A DNA stretch of 64,000 nt from Smittia aterrima (GCA_033063855.1 CP093831.1:17298001-17362000); one strand, 5' to 3'. Counted from the stretch's first letter, positions 14,352 through 28,455 are shown. Notes: generated by a model not told the origin, from the letters alone. Numbers and translations: made by a program.

Positions 14352-15583
14352 CAAAATGCAATAACTTTGGCACGTCTCTGTGGATTCAATTGAATTTTAT
14401 TTTAATATCAAGCTTGTTTATACAAAAATTATGTTGTATAGTGGAATTTTTGAATTTTGTTATAATTTGTTCACTACAGCGCATTAAGTGATTGGCAATC
14501 TATCATGATCTGTACAAACGAATTTCGAGTCTCACGTCTAGTTGTAAAACATTTTTACAAAAACCAAGTAAGATTTTTGTGAGTTAATCTTTGCTTTTAA
14601 AGATTCTTTAAATAAAAAATTGATATCTTTCACAAAAACGTTAAATTCAATTTTTTTGCTCGATCATGTCAATTGTCGAAAGACGCCATTTTTCAAACAT
14701 AACCGATTTTCTTCGATGTAGGTTAATTTAAGGAAAATAAAAATTGACAAGATTGAAGCTGAGACATTAAGCTTTTGAATGATTAAAAGATAATGTAGTT
14801 TAGTTAAGTTCTATGTTCTTTTTTGAATGAGAAAAATCCAACGTTCAAAAAAATGGCGCTCAGCTCACCGTTACGTCTTATTCTCAACCCAAAGAGTTGT
14901 TGCTTGCATAAATTTTAACAAAAACCACTGAGTTTTAATCTTTATAAGTAGTTTATTCATTCTAGAAACAAAATTAATAGTCAAACTTGGTTAAAAACTT
15001 ATTTTAAGAGTTTTTGTGTTGCCTAAGAACAAGTTTGACAGAAATCAAATCAAAAGTCGTGGCTCAAAGTTCTAGCTCTCGGTTAGTAATTCTTGTTTAT
15101 TTTGATATGACTTTTTATCATTTTTCTTTCACTTGTTCTTTCTAGAATTTAATTTTATTTATCTTTGGACTCTCACAATAACAATTTCTAAAAAAATTAC
15201 AGTATTTTTTCGAACATATCTGTTTTTTTTTGTTGTCGGTTAGTGAACATTTGTTTCCTGAAATTTTCATTGCTATTATGTTTATAATAAAAGATATTAT
15301 TCTTTTTAATGAAACAAGGTCCCAAACTATCAAATAAAAGTATTTAATTATAAGTTTTCATAAGATTTTTTGTTTTAAACTGTAAAAAGTTTTGAATTCG
15401 AGATTTTTTCGAGTGATTTGGAAAAATCAAGATGGAGAGCCTATCACTAATCGCGCTGTAGTAAACACAATATGATAAAACTAGAAAAAGATTATATGCA
15501 GAAATACTTTTATTGAAAGTAGCCTGCAATTAAAAAAAACATTGATTGATTTCAAATAAATACTAAAAAGTTACAGCTCTTTA

Positions 15584-15617
15584 AAATTGGCGGATTTTTA
15601 TGAATCACATTCCTTAT
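15584..15617 (-). repeat. Right terminal inverted repeat
   Basis: 34 bases, exact inverse of 14318-14351. It includes ggcggatttttatgaat. Confidence 0.85.
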
Positions 15618-18545
15618 CCAAGGAAAAAAAAGCTTTTATGTTGTCTTGGATGATGAAAGTGAAACTTTCACGAAAAGAAAACTCAAGGAAAAAGTTGTCT
15701 GAGGAATTTCGGGCGGAAGTTTTTGCATTCTCATTACATTAAATATTCCGGATGTTAAAAAGAAGCAAAAGCGAGAAGAGGAACGGAAAATGCTTTATGA
15801 GTAACTTTCTCTTTGTCTTCACTCGAGATGAATAATTTCGTTTTAAGGAACTTTTATCCTCTTACAACATTTTAAAATTCTTCTACAAAGGCTGATCATT
15901 CCGACACGTTTTCGACTTAAAAGCTTAAATCCGATGTTGAGCGTCGCTTCGAACATAATTAGTAATTATAAATGAGTTTTCAATATTTTTTCAGCAAATT
16001 CGATTGCTTCGTTTAGAGCGAAATTTATTTTACGAATTTTCAAGGAGGGTGAGCTACAACATTTAGAATGTTTCGTTGTAAATAACGTAATCGGATCAGG
16101 TGCTTTTAAGACTTCATGCTGTAAATATGACTTTCGTGTAGGAACGAAAAGCTTTCTGGAAAATAAATTTCGATGCAAATTTGAAACTTCCCTTTCACTG
16201 AAACATTTCAACAAAAAAAAAACACTTTTCTTTCTTTCGATAATATTTTAAAGCACTTGACGACGTATGCTTGCCGTTTAAGCATTCAGATTATGCAATT
16301 GAAACTCGGATTTCCGAGATTATCAGCGTGCGCTCCAAAACTTTCTTTCTTCAAAGAACGTGAATTTTTTTTATTAACCAACTCGCTTTCGACTTCCTCT
16401 CGTTAAGAATTGTCATTTCCAATTCCCAGACAGTTCGAACTCTGATTCTACTGAGAGAACTAGAGCTGTTTCCGAAAGACTCCCTCGTCTCTCGACTCAA
16501 TTCGAATTTCTTCGCTGTGGCATAATTCAGCTTCATTTGATTATATTCCATTATACTTTGAGCGATAAAAGTTTTCTTTTCTTCCTTTTCGTGTGTAGAA
16601 AGTTTGATATGAAGAGAAAGGAAAATTTCAAACATCAGCGGGAAACGAATGGGAGTGACGTGTTCGATTGGAAGATAAGAGATCTGAAGAGAATAATCTG
16701 AAGAAAGTTTCTTTGAGAACTTGCGTAACTTCAACTTCTCCCTAACAAGACCGTGAGAAAGAAGAAAAGAAGTGAATCGTGGAAATGGGAGAGAAGTAGT
16801 AATGATGTTACCATCGACATAAATTTCATTGGCTAAATTGATATAAATTCGTTTTTCCTTAGTTTTTCTTCTTTTTCTCATCCTCACCGCCGCCCAGAAA
16901 GCTTGAGGATGTGTTCGAAAGGGAATTTCTCAGGATAAACTAAGTTAACTTCATTAGGAACGAAAGTGAATGAATGGATCTGAGTTGAGGCGAAAAGTTT
17001 TGTTGATCATCCATCTGTGAAGTGGGGCCGGGCCGCTTATCGACAGTTTTTTGGTTTCAATTAGGAACGGTGCAGAAATTACGTCCAGTGGTCCTTGCTC
17101 GTAACGTGACTAGCAAACAGTATTAATGCTTGCTCTATCATGCTCCTTGATGAAATCACAAAAACAAAAACTGGTCAGCTGATATCAATTAATCACCAAT
17201 ATGCTATATCATTAGAAGTGATGACAAAAAAGCATTTTTCATAAGTGTTCTTGTCATGTTTTTTCATTCTGTCGGTCGCTCGAACCAACGAATTGGAAAT
17301 AATTTACAGATTTGTTATTTCTCTCGTTGCGCTAGAATTTCTTGGAGAAAAATTGTTCTAATGAGCTGAGTTGGAGAATTTTTCGGTCTGTTTATTCGCT
17401 CGAAGCTATTCAGCGATAATGAGAGAGCGCTTCGATCAACAACACTGAGAAATCTTCTGCTCTAGCTCTCGACAATTTTTATGCTAAAGTTCAGGAAGAG
17501 AAGTTAAAGTTTATAAAAGTTTTTCTTCTCTCGTTTATTTGAAACAAAAAGAAAGAGCAGGAAGAAGGAAAAACTCGGTAAAATCTTTTTATTTTGGACG
17601 AGGATTATAGTTTCTCCGTAGCGGAAGCCGAACAGTTTTTGTCGTTATTGCTATAAATAATAAACTTTTTTTCCGGATGGGGTTTCTGCTTTTCGTTTCT
17701 ACTCTCGCCCGATGTACAGGTCGGAAGTCTCCTCAAGTCTCAACCGTCTCCAAATGGCTTCGAAAGAAAATAGCAAATGAAAAGATTAAAAGCGTTTATC
17801 TTCTGTGAAATGTCTCAAAATCCTTTTATCTGACTGAGTCGTTTGGACAATAAGCTACGTCGTCAGGAAATAGCTCGAGATATTTGAGAGTTAAGTCACG
17901 TTTGAGGGGCAAACTTCACCAAGAAAATGTTTGACACTTAAGACGATTGTTGCCACGGAAAGCTCAGCAACACTCCCAAAGCTTTCAAAACTTTCTGCAT
18001 ACTTTTATTGCAGAAGCAAAGAGCATTTTATCGGATTTTGATGATCCTAATGCTACCGTAATTCCGAAAGTCCTCGACATAATCCTCTCGAGTTTAATTT
18101 AATAAATCGATAACCGGAAAAATGATATTTGGTTGTTTGTTTATGAACTCTATTCGAGTAGATAGATCGCTTTCCTGAATTTTAGTTTCAAGCAATGAAA
18201 CTTTACAACAGTTTGATGAACTTCGTAAGAGCAAAATAAAGCGACTGCTTTGAAGCTTTAATTTCATTATCTCGAATCACTCAAGAAGCGCTTGCAACGA
18301 AAATGAAAAATTATTCATGACGAGTCGAGTGATTGACACAAAGCGATGAAAAGACTTGGAAATTGCAAGTTGCATAAAGAAACTTTGAACTTTTTCCAAA
18401 TGAGTTTTAATCCTTTTCTGTCGTCGATAAAAGAAGCTTTTCTTTTATTTTCTCTTGCATTCAATCATCATAAAATACAATTTTCTCACAGATAATAGAA
18501 GAATTTGAATACGAGCATAAAGTTTATGCTATAAACATCAATTTG
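15618..18545. other. No gene recognised
   Basis: Contains one longer minus-strand open frame (16351-16887, 178 codons) that is Lys/Arg/Ser-rich without domain, signal peptide or splice context. I do not regard it as a gene. The rest is AT-rich non-coding sequence. Confidence 0.4.
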
Positions 18546-20296
18546 TCACCGTTCTAAAGCTTTCGGAAAATCGAGGTCAATGTTCATGACGTCTAGAGCT
18601 GCAATGTCGATCTCCATACCAATCAGCGATGCGATGCTCGGTTCAGTTCTTCCGAATTCGCCATGTACGAGCTCTTTGACGTAGGTGCCAGCTTGAGTTA
18701 CAATGTCAAGCACGACAACCTTCGGTTCACCTTTTTGGAAAGAATCCGTAAGGTTCATTTACATTTTGGGAAATTGATGGATTCCGAATTCTTACCTTTC
18801 ACAGCATGAGCTTTAACACTGAAGATGGTTCGTGGTCTTTCCATCAAAGTGCGACGATGTAGAACTCTGAATGGTGTCCATTGGCGAGTCACAAATGCCG
18901 TCTCGATGTTAAGTCTTTCAAGAAGATCTATTGTCACATCACTGGAGACAGTGCAAAGGGCTCTATAGATTTTTTTCTTGTCTTCCTCGCCTGATTTGAT
19001 ATGATGGAGATCATCTCTGTTGGACAAATGATTGATGGAAATTTCCGAAAGGATTACGAGAGTTGGATTTAGAATGTCACATAGCAGAAGCGATTGAATT
19101 ACCTTCGAATCATCTGTACGTCTCGTATAGCGACGAGGCGAGATTTTGTGACTTGCTTCTCCATGACGACAGCGCTTGGAATGTCGAGAATATTTTTTCT
19201 TGAGTCCATGATCTCAAAAACAAATGGTCGGCCTCGGCCTAAGCATCTCACATCAACATCTTCACGACCACTTGACATAAACGTAATAGAAGTAGCAGGA
19301 ACTTTGAAAAATGGAGCAATCGCGTCGGCGATTATTTCTTGAACACTTCCTTCTGATACTCGTTTACCATTCAAGACCCAAGGAGATTGACTCAGTTCAC
19401 GAGAGAATTTGTTGTATCGTCCTGCGACGAAAACTGTTGGACCAGTTAATGTGATTTTATCCAATTGAATCGAAGCTGAAGGTGCGACTGGCGGGATTGA
19501 GAATTCTTCGCGAAATTTTTCTAATTTGATGTTCTTAGGGACGAAAAACTTTTCAAAGTAATTTCTGGTCACAATTTCACTTCGGAATTTCTTTCTCTGC
19601 TTGTTTCGTTCTGCCATTAACTCAGGTGCGACTGAGTCGAGTTTCTCCATCATTTCGATCTCGTTGTCGACTCGGAAGAAAATATTAATCATCAGCCCTT
19701 CGGTGTTAAAAGTTTTGTGTAACTCGTCCGACAGTTTGGTGTTCAAAATGTTTTTGATAACATCTTTGATTGGTATATCTGGTGGGCGATCTGTGAATAA
19801 AGCGTTCACGGAGTGCTCAATTATGAAATTAATTGGTTTATACCTGATTCGATTTGTTCTGGGAATTTCTCGATGAGAGCAAGCCAAAGTTGAAGTTGAA
19901 CAAGGTCAAGGGAGACAGGAAGCGAGAATGAAGTGAGAAACTTATTAATTTCGTATTCCTGCAAAGTTTCATTAGCTTTAACTTTCGTCACAACTTCATC
20001 AACGAATTCAAATAAGCCCAAGCAAGCAACACAGGAATTAAGCTTCAGCTTCTTCACTGGATTATCATCGATGTCACAAGACAATGCATTCTTCTGTAAT
20101 TCAATAAATTAGATCAAATTCCTTTCTCGTTGCACAAACTTTTGTTTACATTTTTCAAGGAAACTTCCACGTCGAGAAAATCGTCGATACTTGGCTTTAA
20201 AAACCTTAACACACAAATCCTGCAACATCCGATTTCAAACAAATATTCACTAACTAACTTAATGTCAAGCTTTTCACTCATTTCCTCTGATTTCAT
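18546..20296 (-). CDS. Pus10: tRNA pseudouridine synthase PUS10
   Basis: Five exons: 20296-20150, 20093-19844, 19790-19103, 19016-18796, 18730-18546. Introns are 53-86 bp and the joined frame gives 496 aa, close to the roughly 530 of the human protein. PUS10 converts uridine 54/55 to pseudouridine in the tRNA T-loop and also has roles in microRNA processing. Diagnostic features: two CxxC zinc-ligand pairs in the N-terminal THUMP-containing domain (CRIC near residue 25, CVAC near 67) and the catalytic-domain motif SSGREDVDVRCLGRGRPFVF. The family's catalytic Asp lies in that GREDVDVR motif. Further C-terminal landmarks are QWTPFRVLHRR and DIVTQAGTYVKELVHGEFGR. All are intact. The start at 20296 could instead be the in-frame ATG five codons later. 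It stands alone; no operon-like neighbours. Confidence 0.93.
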
Positions 20297-23200
20297 TTAA
20301 TTGTAGAGAAAATCAAATTTTGTTTACTTTTGACCGGCAACGTGCGGCTGAACTGAAGCTGAGCGTTTTTGGAAAATCAACGGAAAATGAAGAAAAGTTT
20401 AGAAAAAGCGGATGGAAGTGAAATATTACTCTTTTTAGATGAATAATTCATCGGAAAAATTTGCAGCATAAAAACCAGAAACTTCAACATTTGCCATAAG
20501 CAAACATGTTCAAAATAAAATTTCACGAAACTTTATCAGAAACTCAGTTTATTCATGTGCTCTCTGATAAAATGTCTGTGCAACATGTCACGAAAATGAA
20601 AACGATTTTATGCAACACCCGGAAAATTGTTTGATGGAATTCACTAACAAAATATCTCTGAAACTTTAACATTTGAATGTATCGACTTGATTGATTTTTA
20701 GAAAAAGGTTTTTTATTTTCAATTTGCATTGGATAAAAGTTTTGTTTTAGATAAAACTTGGAAATATCTGCGAGCGACTGAAATAAGTTTATTCGAAAAA
20801 CAGTTTTCTTAGTCGTCGTGGCGTAATTGCTTGTTATATGGCGTTTATAGATAAAGAATTCTTTATTGTTCTTAAAATGAATATTACGTGCCACGAACGG
20901 AAAATGTCACTAAGAGAGATTCTTGTTTTCCACTCATCCATTATGATTCTTTCAAAACTAGAAGGACAGGCAGCTGATTCCTAATTCAATTTCAAGATAA
21001 TTTCTTCTACGTTCTTTATCTATCCAAAAGGTTGCAATGGAACTTACGAACTGCCCATGTCCTGAAATTTAATAAAAGCTTGAAAGTGAGTAAATTAATT
21101 TAAAAATGTCCCTTTATCCTAATTTCGCGTTTACGTTACAACGAAACGAGTTCCTCTCACTCCTCAGAGTTCAACGATTGTTATCTCTGTTGTTAAACGT
21201 TTTCTCGTAAAAGCAGAAGCTCTGCTGGTCTCTGCGAATTAAAAACTGGACAAAAACGGATTAAGTGACATGAGCTACAAAATAAATAAATTTATGCAGT
21301 GGAGAAGGGTTCATGGTTGATAATTACAGCTCCCAGTTAAGGGATTGAGACATCCAAACATAATTTGGTTACGCAAACAAGAAACTTTTGCTTCTGTCGT
21401 CGAGGGACATGACTTTTATCAACAAACAGAAGGAAATTTTTTAATCAAATCAATTTTCTTAATTTTTAGCAAACAAACAACGTCGTTGCTTTCTTCTTGA
21501 GTTCCTTCGCTTTCGTTCGATATTCAGATGGCTCCCAAAGGGACAGCAGCTTTTTCCGCTCGTCGGCAGATAAAATCAACATGAGAATCCGTTTGCAAGA
21601 CGACGACAAAAGAGCGAGAAGAAATCTCCTCTTTCAGCATCATAGTCGTACACATTACAATAAACAAAGGCAGAAAGAAGAAAATTTGATTCATAAAAAA
21701 AGGCTTTCATCTCGAGCGGAAATTGTTTGCATTAGAGATTACAATCTCAGCTTTCTAGAGCCTGCCATACTTTGCTTATACGAAAGACTATAACTTTAAT
21801 ATCTTTACGGCTTTTCTCTGGTGTGGAGACGTCGTTCAAAGAAGACGTCAACTGATATCAAACCTCGAAGCTAAAATTAACTTCCCCAATTTTCTTTCTT
21901 TGAATGTTTCCTCATTATGCTTTTTGAAATAATTTCTTATTAAGAGAAAATGTAAATTTAATTTACGACGACGATGAGAGAGAAAGAGGGAAACTTTACG
22001 CTTCTGAGCATTCGATTGTTGAATCCTTCGTTTGCTAGCATTAAGAAAGTAATTTCGCTCATTTCAGTTCCCAAGGTTTCCCAAAAGCCGCGTAGAGTTC
22101 CTTGGATCGTTTATAACCGTGTGGAAATTGCAAACCTCGCTCGAGAACTTTTGTGAAATGTTTACAGAATTCTGCAAATGTGAAAACTTTCAGCCACAAA
22201 ACTCAAACCATGAAAAATGATTTTGCCTAATGGCCTCGCTTGGTATTTAACAACTCAACATGTTAATCTCGATTAAGATGCAATGCAGAGGAATTTTGTC
22301 GTTTGAAGACGAAGTTCTGTCAGTAATTTTCTTAATGGATTCATGCACAGATCTCACTTAGAGTTCTTGAACAGCGTCGCCCTTCCAAATCAGCATTCCT
22401 TTTCTGTTAATAGCTTTCGACATTCATCATGATTACGTGATTAAAGCAATTCAGCACATAGCACAGCGATGATCTCCATGAAACCTATTCAAGTCTTCTT
22501 CTCAATCATTCATTTAGCTTTTGACAGCATCGATAAAATAATTTGAATTCCTTTGAGACACCCGACGAGTCGCCACTTGACTCTTGATTTATTCCTCTGA
22601 TAATTAAATTTACGAGCACACCAAGTCAACCTCTCGACAGTAGCATATGGAGATGCGCAGTCGTTTCCATTTAGATTTCACTGAACCTGAGGGCGAGTGC
22701 GTATAAAAATATTTATTATGCATCTTCGACTGAGAAATTTCCATAAAACAACATTAAATGTTTTCTTTTCCTTTTTATTTTGACTTCTCCCTACTGCGAA
22801 ACAGCGACTCGACTCTCAAGCTTTCGAACATGAAGAAAGCGAGGCAGCAGAGACGATAAAGAGAGTAAGAAGTCTTTTGGGTCAGAAATGGAAATAATTT
22901 CATCGAATGACACATAAAACATGGAAAAACGGCAAGAAGGCGAGAGACGCAAGAGACGAAAGAAGGAAAAGCTTCCCACCAGGCGAATATATTAAGTTTT
23001 ATTGTTATGATAAGCATTAAACATGAAAATCGGAAGTTTCCTTGGTGACAGTGTCTTCCATTCGTTGAGAGAAAGTTTTCGAGGAAGAGACGGAAAAATT
23101 AAACTGCTTATAGCTGCCAATAATCAGCTGCTAATATTGTCAAGCTGAGAGCCGTTTTTTGGTGAAGTGAATGAATATTAAATGCGAAACAGTTTACATA

Positions 23201-26200
23201 TTTCGATGTTGGCGGAGACAATTTCTGGCACTTCGCCTTTTTCGAGAAAAATTATTTTCTTTGACAATCGTTAGCAACTTCATTCAAAGTTGTTTTCAAG
23301 AAAAAGTGACTCAACTTGATTCATTCAATTTGAAATGACTTGAAAAATTGTTTTGTTTCGTTGTTGGAGGAAGCGACTTGCGTCACGCGATTTTATAGCT
23401 TCATTGCCATGGCATCAAATGATTTCAAAGTCGAGTTACTTCTGACGAACATCCCTAAAGATCCAAACAATTTGTGTCCTAATCAGAACAGATGTCAATA
23501 GTGGCGGCAAATCGATTTAAAACTCTCGTTTGGACAATTCGCAATTTATATTTTGCAGTGGCCGAAAAAAAAACGAAAAACTTTTCATTCAAACAAAAAG
23601 TTTCCACTAAATTCTACCCCAAATTCTCCCCAGAGCCCGCTTAACAATTATGTCATTCGATTACTTGGGATAATCTGCCGAATCGGAGCACACATGACGA
23701 GCAGAAACATTTCCATAAAGGTAACGGGAAAGAAAAATATGAAAAATGATTGCGATAAAACGCACCATAAAACTTTAAAAGCATTAAAGCTCTCGCAATA
23801 ATCATGAATCATTCAGCTCTTTAAAACATTTATGAAAGCCACAGAGTTTGCTGTTTTTTTTATCGGAGCCAAAGAGTATTTGAACAATTGTTTAAAATAA
23901 ATAGCAAGCCATGTTTATGCCATAAAAATATATAAAATTATATTTATTTTATCGAGAGCGACAGTTGGGCGCTGAATGCGAATAGGCAGTGCAATAACAA
24001 TAAAAACTGTTCATGTGTCAACTGAATAATGATAAGTTTTTTCTAATTTAATTTAACTGCACCTAAGAGCTGCTTCGCTTTTATTTATGCTTAAAACTCA
24101 TTGAGTTGGGATAAGTTTTGTTTTATAGCAAAGAACTTGCATCCGGAAACATTTTTAATGCGCTGAAACTTTGTTCATTGTTCGCTTAATGGGAAAATGG
24201 GGTGGATTGAATGTTTTGGGAACGCACTGGATGTCAGTTAAGCTTTGAGATAAAGAAGAAGTGACCGTAATTAATAAACGACTTCCATTTCTATTTCCAT
24301 TTCTAACAAAAGTTCCTTTTTTATAATAAAATGACACAATCCGTGGACGCCTCGCTATTTAACTTTGAAATTAAAAAGTCTCATTCGGTCTCATTACCAT
24401 GACAAACTCATTTAATCACTACTCATGTAAAACTATTCAGTTTTCAACTGAAATTTAATTATGTAAATGTACGATACAAGTTTTTAATGAAACAGAGTAG
24501 AAAATTCAACAACAAGTTTCGTGCGTTGAGCTGTAAGCTTTTAAATGAAGCCACTTCCCACACTCGTCGTCGAAAAAAGTTTTGGCCTGGCACTCTCGAC
24601 TCCTCATTCGGCAGAAAACATGGAGATAAATTATTTTACCATGTTGTAAATGTTGTTTGAAATCACAGAAAGATAAATGAGGATTTTGGCAAATAGATTT
24701 TACAATGGAAATGGGTAAATGTAGTGTTTTAATAAAACGACACAGACGACACAGTTTCACATCTGAGCAAAGTGTAACAGAGAGGAAGAGCGACGGAGCT
24801 CAACCGAGACATGAACGAATGTGTATGGAAATTGATGTGAAAAAGATTACCTTCAGGAATATTCATAGTCATGATGATGTGATGTGCAGCTTCATGGAAG
24901 AAAAATACATGAGACCACCGTTCCAAAGCAGAGAAATGTCATTAGACATAATTGATGTTTGTTAATTGCTCTCAACGGATGCACCTTTAATTATGCCTAA
25001 AGACTTTCATTCACTTCAGAGCAAAACATGAAGTTTTGTCTGTTTAAAAGCGGAAGGATAAAATTCGTTTCGTATAATTTAAATGCAACTGAATGAATCA
25101 GCATAAACTCGACAAAGATTCAATTATACTGATTGACATGCGATCGTAAAAGGAATTTCTTTCGTGAGAAGCTAAAAACTATTTTCTCTTAAAAAAATTC
25201 CTTCAAAACATTTCATTTTCCGATCAACAATGACACCATAGAGATACAAATTATGAGTTTATTGTTAGCTTAATTTCTGCAGCATCATGTGCAGTATCAT
25301 TATAATCGACATGCTCTACATATTCCACTTGCCCTCCTCCCGTTCAATAGCAAACGATGATGATGAGATACAACAAAGAGGAGAACTTTAGTCTTTTCAA
25401 CTCTCGATGATGATGCAGATTAAACTTCTATTCACACATAAGAATGAAATCCTTCCACTCATCATATCCTAACCAGTTTTTTCCGCTTGCCTTTTCCTTC
25501 ACTCGTTCATATTCTTTATTCGGTCTTCTCTCATATCATGGCTTAACAACTTTTATGATATTGTTCTTCTATGTTCTCTCTCTCTCTCCTTCGAGATTGT
25601 CTCTATGCAAAATAATCACAAAGATACACACAAGGAAGATTTTCGAAGGAGACTCAGGGGTGAAAACAAAAGGGAAAATTTATTTTCACAATCGGGATGA
25701 GTGAGAAAATGTTGTTCGCATAGGCATGAGAATAATTTGTCGTTTGATAGATAAAACCTATACAGTGTGGTCTTGGAGCTTAAGCGCTTTTGTGTGGTGT
25801 ACATACTCGTTCGTCGAGTATGGTAATTTTCTATTTTCACTTTTGCCTCTCCTCTCCACCCACCATGGAACAAACAGAGCGGAAGAAAAAGAAGTCTCAT
25901 TCGGAGGTGTGTTCGGCTCAACGTTTGAGGGAGGATGTTGATTAATAATCCGGGCCAGAAGCGTTGTCCTGAGAATACACTCGAGACTTTATACGATTTA
26001 TCAAGTTTGTAAGAATGCCAAGAGCTCGCAGTAGCGTGAAGGTATAAGAGAGATGAGAATAAACATCTCAGCATAATTTAAAGCAGTCGTCGTTTCTTCA
26101 CTTGCCGCCGTTCGCTCGTAGCATTCATCACAATTTACGAGTAAGGCGAGAAAAACCTTTTTTCCGTCCGCTATGCTCCTCGTCATGTTTGTCTTTAATA

Positions 26201-27419
26201 CGAGCGAGGCAGAAAAAGTGAGCAAATATATTCAAATCGAGGTCCTCAAATGAGATCACGTTCGAAGACGATTCTTCATTCCAAGGAGGATAACTTCCCT
26301 GTACTTGTCTTTCTTCATCCTTATCGTGCTCGGAGAATTAAGGAACAACGTTTTCATTAAAATATCTCCGTCGATATCTGCTTGTATGTTTTTCTTCTTG
26401 TAATGCTGAGTTTGTCAAAATTAGAAAGGAGAATTTCCAGAAACTAATATCTTCACTGCATCTTGACTCGCCCGCTCATAAATCTCATTTCTCGGGCAAA
26501 ATAAGTTTTTTTTTCTCTACTTTGGTAGTTTTCAAACCGCAAAACAGCTTTAATCAATAATTTTATCCATCCACATCGGAATGGATGAAAAAAAGAGAAA
26601 GAAACGGCAAAGCGATTTCATGCTCGACTTATTTGAAAAATGATTCTTCTTGTGAGCAGCAAAGCACCAGCAACCGGATCTCGATCAAAATATTGTTCGA
26701 ATGCAAATAACTTCAAATACAGAGTTTCGTGAGTTTCGATCTACGATACGGAACAAGAAGAAATTAGTCCCGCAGCCTTCGCTCACTTCTGAATGTGAAG
26801 AACAATTTTATTTTTATTTTTCCGACTTTAGTTTATGTCTCAATACACGACGCAAAATAAATTAGAAGATGTGACTTAACAACTAATTCAATTTGTTTGT
26901 CTTTCTGCTCAAAACGTCTCTAAGTTCTCAAGAAGGTTGCTTTGGGTTGCACCTTCGTCCTTTAAAAATTTAATAGCGAATAAAGATATCAGATAGAAAA
27001 ATATTCCATAAATATAACGAGGAAAACAGAAGAAGAAAAGTACTAGAGGGTTCAAGAGGAAAACATGTGAGAGCTATCGATACCATAAAAGAACAATCTT
27101 CATGAAGTCTGTGCTCCCCTAGACTTTAAATATCTCTTCGTTCCGCCACAGGTTCCCTGCCTACTTCGTTTGCTGCTCTGAGAGTAATTTATGAAATCAT
27201 GATGCAATCAAAAGTCGGGAAATGGCAAATAAAAAATCATAAATCATAAAGAAAAATGACTGCGAAAAAAGAGGGAAATTGTGAGGATTTCAATTCAGTC
27301 AATTTAATTCGAAGGAAAAAAACTTGATTTCTTCGTCTTGCACATATGTACATAATTTTTCATAAAAAGTGTCGCTTCATCGACTCAAAAGAAAAAACGG
27401 CTGGTGTGAGGGGAGATAG
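20297..27419. other. No gene recognised
   Basis: Short AT-rich frames only, most of them Ser/Phe/Arg-rich and out of codon structure. There are microsatellite-like runs (tctctctctctc near 25576). Compatible with intergenic DNA or a long intron. Confidence 0.4.
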
Positions 27420-28066
27420 CAGTGAATGAGAATGACAAACTCTATTCCATTTCATTAAACAAATGACAAGTGAGTTGTGTCATTCGATGCTGAATTGAAG
27501 TGACAAAAGGAAAAGAAAGTTGCGGACAGATGAAATTACTTGTAAAGCTTCTCAACTGCCTTCAATATTTCTAGTAATCTCGCTTCGTATTCGCCCTTGT
27601 AATCGTTGGCATCGTCAGCAAATTGTTTCTGTTTCACGGCTTCATCTTTCAGTAAATCGATGTTGTCGTCCTGCGAGTTGGTCTTTGTTTCTCGCATCTC
27701 CTTCTGCTCATCTGTGAAAGAATCGACAACACGTACATAGTGAGTGCATCGCTTCTCTTTCGAAGCTTCTAATTAATTGAATCTAATTACCGATGCTATC
27801 CTGCAACTGTTGCACGGTCTCGTCTAACGTTTCGATTTCGTGACTCAGTTCGTTAACGTAATTGAACAGAGCGTAATTCTCCTCTTCCTCCTTAATGAAC
27901 TTTGTGATGATTTTCTTAGTTTCTTTCTCTCCCGAAAAAAACTTCAGCGAATGAAGAAATAAAATTAAATCAGAAATTTTTCAACAGAAACACGAGTCGA
28001 CGGATGAGAAGTCACAACGATCCGTTAAAATATTTTGACGAATTCTTGTTGCTTGGTATCCAGTCT
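27420..28066 (-). pseudogene. Inverted partial copy of the ODAD/CCDC63-like gene (end of exon 5, exons 6-7 and introns)
   Basis: The minus strand matches plus-strand 40150-40885 of the coiled-coil gene across coding and intronic sequence: exon 7 as 27713-27542, exon 6 as about 27945-27795, plus introns 5, 6 and most of 7. Exon 7 differs at only about four of 172 bases, so the copy is young. Because introns are included, this is a DNA-level segmental duplication and not a retrocopy. It lacks exons 1-4 and 8. The exon 5 part has lost about 70 bp, with the ends fused at aagaa/ttcg, and the exon 5 donor GTGAGT has become GTGACT. It cannot encode a functional protein by itself. A transcript from the plus strand here would be antisense to the intact gene's mRNA. 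Confidence 0.85.
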
Positions 28067-28455
28067 CTGTTATGATTGAGCATCCATTCTCAGTATTTAC
28101 TGCCACGGTTTGAGTTGCAAAAGATTTTTAAAATTTGCGATGTCCATCCAAGCTCAACTCCCAAGCTGATAGCAAAATGTTTTAATTTCATTGTCTTGGA
28201 TTGGATCTTGCGCAATGTTCTCCAAGGTTCTAAAAAACCAATAAGCAAGGCGGAAAAGCCCTAAGCGAAACGTCAGAGGAAGCAAACACGCTTCAGTCAA
28301 TCATATAAAAGGAACAACAGTTGAGCAATGAACCTTGAAGCCAATAGGGTTTCTACAAGTAATCCCATTAGAAGCCTTTTGCTTTGAACTCCTTCTACAC
28401 ACTAGTCGATTTCATCGAAATTAACGAACGAAAAAGCTTTTAAAGAGCCCGATCC
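28067..28455. other. No gene recognised
   Basis: Sequence beyond the duplicated fragment. It does not match the parental gene and shows no coding structure I can support. Confidence 0.35.

Larger units (their letters stand above)
14318..15617. mobile_element. Non-autonomous DNA transposon with terminal inverted repeats (mariner/Tc1-like target site possible)
   Basis: Positions 14318-14351 and the reverse complement of 15584-15617 are identical over 34 bases, starting ataaggaatgtgattcat. Weaker similarity continues inward for roughly 20 more bases. The 1.3 kb between is AT-rich and has no ORF resembling a transposase (the longest frames are about 60 codons), so the element would depend on an enzyme made elsewhere. 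Both outer ends contain TA one base inside the matched region, compatible with a TA target duplication as in Tc1/mariner elements. That assignment is inference. Inside, cgccattttt near 14684 and aaaaaatggcg near 14851 form a further inverted pair. Confidence 0.7.

Noticed and set aside
16351..16887. 178-codon minus-strand ORF
   Set aside because: Lys/Arg/Ser-rich, no signal peptide or domain, no splice context, and the composition follows the AT-rich background.
25616..26074. 152-codon minus-strand ORF
   Set aside because: No domain, irregular composition, no supporting splice sites.
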